This document shows, in pieces, positions 1 to 6,815 of a stretch of DNA of 18,396 nt. A model generated the notes under the pieces. That model had not been told where the DNA came from. It did no database searches and saw only the letters and a program-made list of their open reading frames with translations. Within the stretch, counting starts at the first letter, position 1; each line of letters starts with the position of its first letter. Source of the stretch: H2-BAC3 sp045863035 (GTDB taxonomy: Bacteria > Bacteroidota > Ignavibacteria > Ignavibacteriales > Ignavibacteriaceae); the NCBI GenBank assembly GCA_045863035.1, contig BTUV01000060.1:1-18396 (forward strand), given 5' to 3'. The position numbers and the translations under genes are program-made.

Positions 1-182
1 ATTTATCACTAAAATCAGTATGACAAATTATGAAAAAATCTGTGTTTTTAGATAGCATTCGAAGATTTTTACGATTTGGTCAGATTTTGGCAGAAGTCAG
101 GAAAAACTTTCTGGTTTGTTGCCACTGCGGTTTTAAGGGACGATAGGGTCAGCAAGGACTAGAGGGGCAATATGCGCATACC

Positions 183-206
183 CTTTGCGGCTTTGCGCGA
201 GATTTG
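183..206. repeat. Dispersed CGCAAAG-type repeat, copy 1
   Basis: This 24-bp stretch has two TTTGCG words followed by CGAGATTTG. It matches 14515-14538 at 21 of 24 positions in the same orientation. It lies just beyond the 3' end of the photolyase gene. I see no convincing gene in 1-240. I infer it is a worn copy of a dispersed intergenic repeat family with other members near 6756, 11891 and 14440. Confidence 0.45.
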
Positions 207-240
207 TTTTCTATGTTCTGCCTCAATTTTAATCGCATAT

Positions 241-1605
241 TTAAAAGGAAAACAGAGCTTGTTCCTGACCCAGATGCTTCTTTATATACGCATCTGTATC
301 AAACTTTCTTTTGCAGCCGTTATAATTCATAAAGCGTATTTTACCGAAGACCGGGCGCTCAGTCCACGCGCGGTCATGGACTCCGCCGATTGACCAGGCA
401 CACCCCACATAGCCGTTAGGGTCGCGGCCGTCAAGCTGATATTTATCATTAAGTTTTATTGCAATTTTAAGCGCTTCTTCGGGGGACTCTGACCACTCAA
501 GGATTTTTTTTGCCCAATACATCCGCATATATCCGTGCATCTTTCCGGTGCGTATCATCTGCATTTGGGCTGCGTTCCAGAGGTCATCGTGTGTTGCGGC
601 CTTTTCAAACCGGCGGAGGGAGTATATATATTCCCGTTTATCTTTCCGGTGCGCGTTCAGTGTGGTTTTTGCCCAGTCGTGAAATCCGTCAAAGGAATCA
701 TACTTCGTGTTAAAATAACAGAAGTTATCGCTCAGCTCCCGCCTGACAATCAGTTCTTCGAGGAAAGAATCGGCAAGCTGTGCGGGCGCATATCGCTTAA
801 CTTCAAAGGCAATCCGCTGCGCTGAAATCTGTCCGAAGTGAAGATAGGGTGAAAGATTAGACTGTCTGTCTAACACAGGGTCGTTTCGTTCTTCATTATA
901 CGTTTGAAGCCCTCCGGTGAGAAACCCGTCAAGCATTTCATGCGCGGCATCCTCCCCCGGCTTTAGCCAGGTAACTTCCGGCACGCTTTCATCAACTTTG
1001 AGTGATGCGTATATATGCTTCCAGTTGTTTTTTGCCGCGGGTGCACGTTTTTTCTGTGGTTCAGGCGCGGGAATATCAGTCAGGTAATCACCAAGCAGCC
1101 GGTTTATTTTTGGCCGGATGGTATAGGCGCCGAATTCAGTTTTATCTGATACGATCAGGGCCGGCACTATATTATGAGCATCAGCTTCATAGAACGGTAT
1201 ATATATCTTTTTCGCAACATCACGTTTCCAGACGCGCTTTACGCGAAGGGGGTCAAAATCAGCTACAAGGCGGGAGATATTGTGTTCCCTGATAAATTCC
1301 GGTATGGTATCAGCCGGAGAGCCGGTCAGCATGTGAAAGGGGATATTCAGCTTCTTGAGGCGCTTTTCAGTTTCTTCAAGACCTTTTAACATAAAAGCAT
1401 ACTGGCGGCGAGTTGCCTGGAGGAACTCCGGCACCAGCGAAAAAGCCACAACCAGGGCGAGATCATTTTCCTGAGCAAGTTTCTGAGCAAAAAGCAGAGC
1501 CCAGTTATCATAAGCACGCTGGTCGCGGCTCATCCAATAAAGCACAGGTCCTTTTGCGGGGCTGCCCTCCTGAAGTGTTCTAATCCGGTTTGAGAGATTC
1601 TGCAT
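241..1605 (-). CDS. phrB: Class II CPD photolyase (deoxyribodipyrimidine photo-lyase)
   Basis: This 454-residue protein is predicted to use blue light and reduced FAD to split cyclobutane pyrimidine dimers in DNA. The N-terminal part (about residues 20-180) is the antenna-type Rossmann domain, opening with VLYWMSRDQRAYDNWAL, a typical class II start. The C-terminal FAD-binding helical domain carries LSPYLHFGQIS (251-261), RRELSDNFCYF (288-298), and the tryptophan-rich DGRDPNGYVGCAWSIGGVHD (392-411) followed by NYNGCKRKFD. RREL-NFC and the DPNGYVGC region separate class II from class I photolyases. Length is normal and no break is seen. The gene is divergent from the PPK2 gene across about 260 bp. 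A TATAAT box stands 23 bp upstream of the ATG. The symbol is used loosely, since class II enzymes are unlike E. coli PhrB. Confidence 0.95.
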   Translation of the reverse strand: MQNLSNRIRTLQEGSPAKGPVLYWMSRDQRAYDNWALLFAQKLAQENDLALVVAFSLVPEFLQATRRQYAFMLKGLEETEKRLKKLNIPFHMLTGSPADTIPEFIREHNISRLVADFDPLRVKRVWKRDVAKKIYIPFYEADAHNIVPALIVSDKTEFGAYTIRPKINRLLGDYLTDIPAPEPQKKRAPAAKNNWKHIYASLKVDESVPEVTWLKPGEDAAHEMLDGFLTGGLQTYNEERNDPVLDRQSNLSPYLHFGQISAQRIAFEVKRYAPAQLADSFLEELIVRRELSDNFCYFNTKYDSFDGFHDWAKTTLNAHRKDKREYIYSLRRFEKAATHDDLWNAAQMQMIRTGKMHGYMRMYWAKKILEWSESPEEALKIAIKLNDKYQLDGRDPNGYVGCAWSIGGVHDRAWTERPVFGKIRFMNYNGCKRKFDTDAYIKKHLGQEQALFSF

Positions 1606-1622
1606 ATTTAATTTGATTTTGT

Positions 1623-1634
1623 TTATAATTATAA
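1623..1634 (-). promoter_or_regulatory. Probable -10 region of the photolyase promoter, in a 12-bp palindrome
   Basis: TTATAATTATAA is a perfect palindrome. Read on the minus strand it contains a consensus TATAAT (1628-1633). This would give a leader of roughly 15 nt before the ATG at 1605. No good -35 box is seen at 16-18 bp, so the assignment rests on the -10 and its distance to the start. Confidence 0.4.
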
Positions 1635-1867
1635 CAAATGCAGAGCGTTAAAAGTTTGAACTGTGCCACGAATTTAACGAATCCTGTAAATCATCCTGCG
1701 GAACTGATTCTGCCGGGTTGTGATACCTCATCACATCCGGACAAATCGGTAAGATTCATATTGAATTTTACCGCAGGATTTCTTATTTATACCGGACACA
1801 AATACGGATTTTTCCCAATGTGTTCCAAATCGCTATTTCCCCTTTATCACATCCCCCCGGAGGTTCC

Positions 1868-2734
1868 ATGAATATTGATAAGTACCGTGTTCCCTTTGAT
1901 GGCTCGTTTAAGATTTCCAAGACAGAACCGGGTGATTCCGGTAAATTTGAATCAAAAGAAGAAGCTACTGAAAAGCTGAAGGAAAACGTCAAAAAAATGG
2001 CAGAACTTCAGGATAAGATGTATGCCCATGACAAATACGGTCTGCTTCTGATTTTTCAGGCAATGGATGCTGCCGGCAAGGATGGCGCAATCAAACACGT
2101 CATGAGTGGTCTGAACCCGCAGGGCACTCAGGTATTTTCCTTCAAAAATCCCTCACCTGAAGAGCTTGACCATGACTATCTCTGGCGAATAAACAAATCA
2201 CTTCCTGAACGCGGCAGAATCGGTATCTTTAACCGCAGTCATTATGAAGAGGTGCTGGTGGTTAAAGTTCATGATCTTCAGGGCAAACAAAAACTTCCGC
2301 CGGAAATGGTTACAAATAAAATCTGGGATCATCGCTACCGCCAGATCAAGGATTTTGAACGTTACCTCTTTGAGAACGGCATTATTACCGTAAAGTTTTT
2401 CCTGAACGTCTCACGGGATGAACAGAAGAAGCGTTTTTTGCAGCGGCTGGATGACCCGACCAAGAACTGGAAATTTTCCTCCTCTGACCTTAAAGAAAGA
2501 GGTTTCTGGAACGAGTATCAGAAAGCGTATGAGGATTGTCTGAACGGAACCAGTACGAAATATGGACCTTGGTATGTAATTCCGGCAGATAAAAAATGGT
2601 TTGCCCGTCTGCTTATTTCAGAAGTCATCACACAGACACTCAGCGGTTTTGAAATGGACTACCCGAAACTGAATGAGGAACAGATGAGGGCGCTGGACGG
2701 ATATCGCCAACAACTGATGGCAGAGAAGGATTAG
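1868..2734 (+). CDS. ppk2: PPK2-family polyphosphate:nucleotide phosphotransferase
   Basis: This 288-residue protein belongs to polyphosphate kinase 2. These enzymes move phosphate between polyphosphate and nucleoside mono- or diphosphates in the cytosol. The P-loop is AMDAAGKDG (65-73), followed by IKHVMSGLNPQG (75-86), SFKNPSPEELDHDYLWR (91-107) and the lid/Walker B-like GRIGIFNRSHYEEVLVVKVH (116-135). NPQG and the PSPEELDHDYLWR block resemble class III PPK2 (AMP and ADP phosphorylation), but class is inferred from motifs only. The ATG at 1868 is chosen over an in-frame ATG at 1820 because GGAGG lies just upstream and the family normally starts near this MNIDKYRV segment. It appears to be a single-gene unit, divergent from the photolyase gene. 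Confidence 0.93.
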   Translation: MNIDKYRVPFDGSFKISKTEPGDSGKFESKEEATEKLKENVKKMAELQDKMYAHDKYGLLLIFQAMDAAGKDGAIKHVMSGLNPQGTQVFSFKNPSPEELDHDYLWRINKSLPERGRIGIFNRSHYEEVLVVKVHDLQGKQKLPPEMVTNKIWDHRYRQIKDFERYLFENGIITVKFFLNVSRDEQKKRFLQRLDDPTKNWKFSSSDLKERGFWNEYQKAYEDCLNGTSTKYGPWYVIPADKKWFARLLISEVITQTLSGFEMDYPKLNEEQMRALDGYRQQLMAEKD

Positions 2735-2755
2735 GTTCATATAGCAGCAAAAATT

Positions 2756-2784
2756 ATAACTGAAGGAGCTGCTCCTTCGGTTAT
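2756..2784. terminator. Strong hairpin downstream of ppk2
   Basis: The arms 2756-2768 and 2772-2784 pair over 13 bp with one T-G wobble and a 3-nt loop. The hairpin starts 22 bp after the ppk2 stop. On the plus strand it is not followed by a T-run. On the minus strand the arm is followed by AATTTTTG. It may block 3' decay or terminate weakly after ppk2, but the classic terminator polarity is toward the minus strand. Confidence 0.45.
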
Positions 2785-3192
2785 TCTGGAGGAGAGGGGG
2801 TGGAGGCGGGTTGTGCTATTTGCGCCGCGGCTTCCGCCGGTTTTTGGAAAGATATATAAAGCGAAGGGAGCGGAGTTTGCTCCCTCCCGTTCGCATTGCA
2901 CCTGTGTGCATTTTCAGGAAAACACAGGAAGATACGAGCCGTTTGACTTGCGGCTGTTTTGCGCCCACCTCAGAAACTTTTACAAACGAAATCTCAGTAA
3001 TAAGGATAACTCAATCGAAGCATTCCTGCTCAGAACGGGGCAATGTTATGCATCAGGAGAGTTTTTCATGAAGGATGGTATATATATCTTTACAAAAGGG
3101 CTTAACCCCTGGTGCGATATATATGCGCCGCAGCCGCACTGGATACGGTTTGGGTACAATTTAAAAACGAGAAAATGGAAAAACGGGAGAAG

Positions 3193-3213
3193 AAGTATGA
3201 AGTATGAAGTATG
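3193..3213. repeat. Heptamer array AAGTATG x3, left inverted arm
   Basis: Three perfect tandem AAGTATG units, followed by AA. The reverse complement (CATACTT x4) is found at 3684-3711. The two arrays face each other and bracket the four-helix-bundle pseudogene. Confidence 0.9.
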
Positions 3214-3289
3214 AATGTGAGTCCTGATAATTGTACTATGTTAATAAGCTTTCATTACTAAATACGAGACTGTCAGGATAACTTTAAAA

Positions 3290-3670
3290 TTAGTCTTCTT
3301 TAGACTTGTAGCCGGCCCTTAGCTTCTTGATGATAGCAGTTAACAATTATTTTATTTCTTCAGCATCCGCAAAGATACACTTATGCTCAGTTTCAGTATG
3401 GTAACCCGTTGTATGCATCAGATTCAGCCAGTACATTGTCTCATTTATCTCTTTTTAAGCAATTGAAAGTTTGTGGATAAAATCCGGACGACTCTGTGCA
3501 ATTTATGCTTCAAAAAGCTGCGCGCCTGCAGAAGTGGCGCTGCGTAACAATTACTCGGGCGGGACATACTCCTTTTGGTCCGCAATGAGAAAGCGATAAA
3601 GATTCACAATTCTTACTGCAAACTGAAAACTTTTTTCTTTGACGATATTTTTTCTGACAGATTTTTTCAT
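3290..3670 (-). pseudogene. Four-helix-bundle protein (23S IVP/S23-like) with four in-frame TAA codons
   Basis: Reading the minus strand from ATG at 3670 to TAA at 3290 gives 126 codons that look like the small four-helix-bundle proteins related to 23S rRNA intervening-sequence proteins and to DGR Avd. Recognisable blocks are KSFQFAVRIVNLYRFL, DQKEYV, LLRSATSAGAQLFEA, AQSRPDFIHKLSIA, KEINETMYWLNLMHTTGY and FADAEEIK-LLTAIIKKL. The frame never shifts. It is interrupted by TAA at codons 40 (3551-3553), 56 (3503-3505), 72 (3455-3457) and 108 (3347-3349); the natural stop is also TAA. Family comparison suggests Gln at codon 40. Leu, Gln, Lys or Ile are possible at the others. Missense changes are also visible (VPPE for the usual VLSK; QLFEA for NIEEA). 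The start lies 45 bp downstream of the ClC stop on the same strand, between inverted heptamer arrays. Decay is the simplest reading. Confidence 0.8.
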
Positions 3671-3683
3671 TATTTAATCAATT

Positions 3684-3711
3684 CATACTTCATACTTCAT
3701 ACTTCATACTT
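3684..3711. repeat. Heptamer array CATACTT x4, right inverted arm
   Basis: Four perfect tandem CATACTT units, the reverse complement of the AAGTATG array at 3193-3213. The array lies just upstream of the pseudogene ATG (3670) and ends 4 bp from the stop codon of the ClC gene. Confidence 0.9.
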
Positions 3712-3715
3712 GTCA

Positions 3716-5497
3716 TCACATTTTTGCTATTTCGCTCATTTGTTTTCTATAATGCGAAAAGAGTGTTGATTTAGAGATAAACCCGTCATATCTGCCATCG
3801 CGGGTGACGGGGATGTTCCAGACGGCGTGTTTTTCGAATTTGTGTATGGCGTTTTGAACCGGTTCTGATATATCCCACGAAACTATGGAACGGCTCATCA
3901 TGTCGGTAACAAAGAGTGAATCATAAAGATCATGATTAAACATAATCTCGCGTATATCATCCATATAAACGATACCTGTAAGTTTCCGGCTTTCATCAAC
4001 TACGGGAAAGATATTCCGGGTTGAATGAGCGATTACTTCAACTAACTCACCCAGTGAAGCATTCGGACTGACGGGGGTAAAATTCCGCTCGATAATTTCC
4101 TCGATGTTGATGTTCCCGACCGCGGTCACTTCCTTATTCTCAGGATCAATTACTCCTGCTTCCGCCAGTTTTTTTGTATATATAGAATATTTTTCAAAAT
4201 AGCGGATAAAGAAAAATGAAATAGCCGAGACGATCATCAGGGGGACAATGAGCGCATATCCGCCTGTTATTTCGGCTATCAGAAATATAGCGGTCAGGGG
4301 CGCTTGTATTACTCCGCTCAGAATGCCGGCCATTGCAACCGCCGTAAAATTAACTTCGTTCAGAGTGACCAGACCTGTCAGATTAATCGCATAGGCGAAA
4401 AAATATCCGGTTACCGCTCCGGTGAAGAGTGAAGGCGCAAAAATTCCTCCGTTGCCGCCGGAGGAAACCGTGAGTGACATGGCTATTACTTTAACCACAA
4501 TAATTCCGGCGAGATAAATGAGCATTGCAAGGGGAACGTGTTTCCAGTGATGAAACAGTGAATTGTCAAAAAGCAGAATCGACTTTTCTGAAAACAAAAG
4601 ATTGATTGAGTCATACCCCTCACCGTACAACGGCGGGAAAATAAAAATAAGCACACCAAGAAGCAGCCCTCCGGTGACCGCTTTGCGCCAGTAACTTTTA
4701 ATCGCGGAGAATTTTTCTTCAAGAAAAAGCGTGGTTCTTGATATATACAAAGAGATTACACCGGTAAAAATACCCAGCAGTATATAAAAGGGAATTGCCT
4801 CAACCTGCCAGCCGGAGGTGATGAGGTGAAAGGGCTGACCGGAATAGAGTATCTTTGAAACTACCGCGGCAGTGGCGGCTGATATAAGCAGAGGAACAAA
4901 ACTGGAAACAGTAACACCGAAAAGAAGAGCTTCCGCGGCAAAGAGAACTCCGGCAACAGGGGAATTGAAAATCGCGGCAATACCGGCGGCAGCACCACAG
5001 GCAAGCATCAGAGTTTTTTGTTTGTAAGAAAGCCGGAAGTAATTCCCCACATTAGAGCCGATAGCCGCGCCGGTTATTACAATGGGCGCTTCAAGACCGA
5101 CTGACCCGCCAAAGCCGACGGTTACTCCGCTGGTGAGAAGATGAGAATAAGTTTTGTGTGGTTCAATCTTTGAAGCTTTTTTAAAAATGGTATAAAGAAT
5201 ATTCCCCACACCTTTGTCAAAAACTCCGCCGTGAAAAAACTTTATATATGCCGCGGTAATGAGAATCCCCGCAAGGGGGTAAAGAAAAAACAGCCAGTAG
5301 CCGTATTCTGAATCTTCAGGCACAAGAAGCGCTGACTGAATAAGGTGAACAGCAGATTTAAGCAGAACCGCCGCGAGTCCGCAGACCACCCCTATAATAA
5401 TCGCCACAAAGATTACATTGCGTGCATCATTTTTAATCAGCCGCAGAAGCAGTGATCTGATGTATGCGGCAGAACGAAGATAAAGGCCTGAAAGCAT
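3716..5497 (-). CDS. ClC-family chloride channel/transporter with C-terminal CBS pair
   Basis: This 593-residue inner-membrane protein moves chloride or similar anions. Residues about 25-435 form the ClC membrane domain, with GSVGLEAP (131-138; gating glutamate E136), SSGGNGGIFAPSLFTGA (345-361) and the late tyrosine in YSIY (Y440). Residues about 460-593 form two CBS domains that could sense nucleotides. Two usual features differ. The GSGIP filter region reads DKGVGNI (94-100). The inner proton glutamate (E203 in E. coli ClC) aligns with A190 in VLFAAEA. Loss of that residue is seen in channel-type ClCs, so passive conduction is possible. No Shine-Dalgarno precedes the ATG, which sits 10 bp past the aldolase terminator stem-loop and T-run. 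Expression may depend on read-through or a promoter hidden there. Confidence 0.93.
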   Translation of the reverse strand: MLSGLYLRSAAYIRSLLLRLIKNDARNVIFVAIIIGVVCGLAAVLLKSAVHLIQSALLVPEDSEYGYWLFFLYPLAGILITAAYIKFFHGGVFDKGVGNILYTIFKKASKIEPHKTYSHLLTSGVTVGFGGSVGLEAPIVITGAAIGSNVGNYFRLSYKQKTLMLACGAAAGIAAIFNSPVAGVLFAAEALLFGVTVSSFVPLLISAATAAVVSKILYSGQPFHLITSGWQVEAIPFYILLGIFTGVISLYISRTTLFLEEKFSAIKSYWRKAVTGGLLLGVLIFIFPPLYGEGYDSINLLFSEKSILLFDNSLFHHWKHVPLAMLIYLAGIIVVKVIAMSLTVSSGGNGGIFAPSLFTGAVTGYFFAYAINLTGLVTLNEVNFTAVAMAGILSGVIQAPLTAIFLIAEITGGYALIVPLMIVSAISFFFIRYFEKYSIYTKKLAEAGVIDPENKEVTAVGNINIEEIIERNFTPVSPNASLGELVEVIAHSTRNIFPVVDESRKLTGIVYMDDIREIMFNHDLYDSLFVTDMMSRSIVSWDISEPVQNAIHKFEKHAVWNIPVTRDGRYDGFISKSTLFSHYRKQMSEIAKM

Positions 5498-5506
5498 ATA
5501 TATAAC

Positions 5507-5540
5507 AAAAAAGCCCCTGACTTTATAAAAGCACAGGGGC
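5507..5540 (-). terminator. Intrinsic terminator of the aldolase gene
   Basis: On the minus strand, GCCCCTG (5534-5540) pairs with CAGGGGC (5513-5519) around a 14-nt loop, followed by six T (5507-5512). It begins 19 bp after the aldolase stop and ends 10 bp before the ClC start. Confidence 0.85.
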
Positions 5541-5558
5541 CTTTTCGCGTTCGTTAAG

Positions 5559-6605
5559 CTAAGCTATGGTCACTTCTTTTGCAAGATAGACATCCTGGAT
5601 AGTGTGAAGCAGGGAAGCTCCTTCACCCATCGGACGCTGGAATGCCTTGCGACCGGAAATCAGACCCATACCGCCGGCACGTTTGTTAATGACAGCGGTT
5701 TTAACTGCTTCGGCAAAATCATTATCGCCTGAAGCGCCGCCACTATTGATAAGGCCGGCTTTGCCCATGTAGCAGTTCATCACCTGATAGCGAACCAGGT
5801 CAATCGGATGATCGGTTGAAAGTTCACTGTACACTTTTTTGTGAGTCTTGCCGAATTTAACCGCGTTATATCCGCCGTTATTTTCTGCCATTTTCTGCTT
5901 GATAATATCAGCGCCGATGGTAACGCCGAGGTGGTTTGCCTGGCCGGTCAGGTCGGCAGAAACGTGGTAATCTTTATCAGATTTGAATGCATTGTTTCTT
6001 GTGTAGCACCAGAGGATGGTAGCCAGACCGAGGTCGTGTGCATAAGCAAAGGCCTCGCTTACTTCCTGAATCTGGCGGGTGCTCTCATCAGATCCAAAAT
6101 AAATAGTAGCCCCGACAGCCGAGCAACCCATATCCCACGCCTGATTGATATTGGCAAACATTACCTGGTCAAACTTATTCGGGTAGGTGAGCAGCTCGTT
6201 ATGGTTAATCTTCAGGACAAAGGGAATTTTGTGCGCATATTTCCGGGCGACCATACCAAGGACGCCGAGTGTGGAGGCGACTGCATTACAGCCCCCCTCA
6301 ATGGCGAGTTTTACGATGTTTTCCGGGTCAAAATAAATCGGGTTTGGGGCAAATGATGCTCCGGCTGAGTGCTCGATGCCCTGGTCAACAGGAAGGATTG
6401 AGAGGTATCCTGTGCCTGAAAGCCGGCCTGTATTATAAAGAAGCTGCAGATTCCGCAGTACGTTGATGTTACGGTCTGATGCGGCAAATACCCGGTCAAC
6501 GAAATCAGGTCCGGGCAGGGTCAGAGTCTCTTTAGGAACAATTGCTTTATGGTTGAGAAGTGCATCGGCTTCTTTGCCGAGGTGTTGTTGGATTTTATCA
6601 ATCAT
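5559..6605 (-). CDS. fbaB: Class I fructose-bisphosphate aldolase (FbaB/DhnA type)
   Basis: This 348-residue cytosolic enzyme is predicted to cleave fructose 1,6-bisphosphate reversibly into dihydroxyacetone phosphate and glyceraldehyde 3-phosphate in glycolysis and gluconeogenesis. It is the bacterial/archaeal class I (Schiff-base) type, not the zinc-dependent class II. Landmarks are SILPVDQGIEHSAGASF (69-85), FVLKINHNELL (129-139), the Schiff-base region GADIIKQK (231-238, with K236 the expected lysine), and the phosphate-binding loops INSGGASGDNDF (286-297) and GGMGLISGRKAFQRP (311-325). Length matches E. coli FbaB. CGGAG lies about 8 bp before the ATG. A strong terminator follows, so it looks monocistronic. 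Confidence 0.95.
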   Translation of the reverse strand: MIDKIQQHLGKEADALLNHKAIVPKETLTLPGPDFVDRVFAASDRNINVLRNLQLLYNTGRLSGTGYLSILPVDQGIEHSAGASFAPNPIYFDPENIVKLAIEGGCNAVASTLGVLGMVARKYAHKIPFVLKINHNELLTYPNKFDQVMFANINQAWDMGCSAVGATIYFGSDESTRQIQEVSEAFAYAHDLGLATILWCYTRNNAFKSDKDYHVSADLTGQANHLGVTIGADIIKQKMAENNGGYNAVKFGKTHKKVYSELSTDHPIDLVRYQVMNCYMGKAGLINSGGASGDNDFAEAVKTAVINKRAGGMGLISGRKAFQRPMGEGASLLHTIQDVYLAKEVTIA

Positions 6606-6679
6606 TATCGGTACTCCGTTCAGGTTTTCTTATGAATTTCATGTTCAAAAATAGGGGAAAAATGAGAGAATGCCAAAGC

Positions 6680-6693
6680 AAGTATGAAGTATG
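6680..6693. repeat. Heptamer pair AAGTATG x2
   Basis: Two tandem AAGTATG units, the same heptamer as at 3193-3213, in the spacer upstream of the aldolase gene. Confidence 0.75.
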
Positions 6694-6755
6694 TATTGGG
6701 TTGGTTCTGGTATTTAGCCATTTCCTCTTTAGCAGGGCATTCACCCCGCGCAATG

Positions 6756-6806
6756 ACGCAAAGTGGATTAAAGCGAAAAGGGGAGCAAAGTTTACGCAGA
6801 GATTTA
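6756..6806. repeat. Dispersed CGCAAAG-type repeat, copy 2
   Basis: ACGCAAAG (6756-6763) is followed by AAAGGGGAGCAAAGTT (6777-6792) and ACGCAGAGATTT. The 16-bp core recurs exactly at 11896-11911. The copy ends about 10 bp from the 3' end of the GH16 gene. Confidence 0.6.
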
Positions 6807-6815
6807 TCCGGTTAA

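Larger units (their letters stand above)
2735..3289. other. Long intergenic stretch with hairpins, no supported gene
   Basis: About 555 bp without a convincing gene. It holds a strong 13-bp hairpin after ppk2 (2756-2784), a purine-rich run (about 2787-2811), a GGGAGC/GCTCCC hairpin (2866-2871 with 2879-2884) and a heptamer array (3193-3213). Overlapping open frames between 2811 and 3214 have no recognisable domain, and one runs straight into the heptamer array. I regard them as chance. Confidence 0.5.

Noticed and set aside
30..146. 38-residue plus-strand frame starting MKKSVFLDSIRRF and containing a CCHC pair
   Set aside because: Short, with no family resemblance, no ribosome-binding site and no partner. 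It could be chance.
2811..3214. Overlapping plus-strand open frames of 86 and 133 codons after ppk2
   Set aside because: No recognisable domain, several competing frames, hairpins within, and the longer frame ends inside the heptamer array. The sequence looks like noncoding DNA.
3290..3670. TAA reassigned as glutamine in this organism
   Set aside because: Neighbouring intact genes (photolyase, MarR, AAA, DUF2062, helicase) end in TAA, and only codon 40 of the pseudogene clearly points to Gln, so general reassignment is not supported.
5841..6356. 171-codon plus-strand frame opposite the aldolase gene
   Set aside because: It is fully antisense to a well-conserved enzyme and has no protein-family features.
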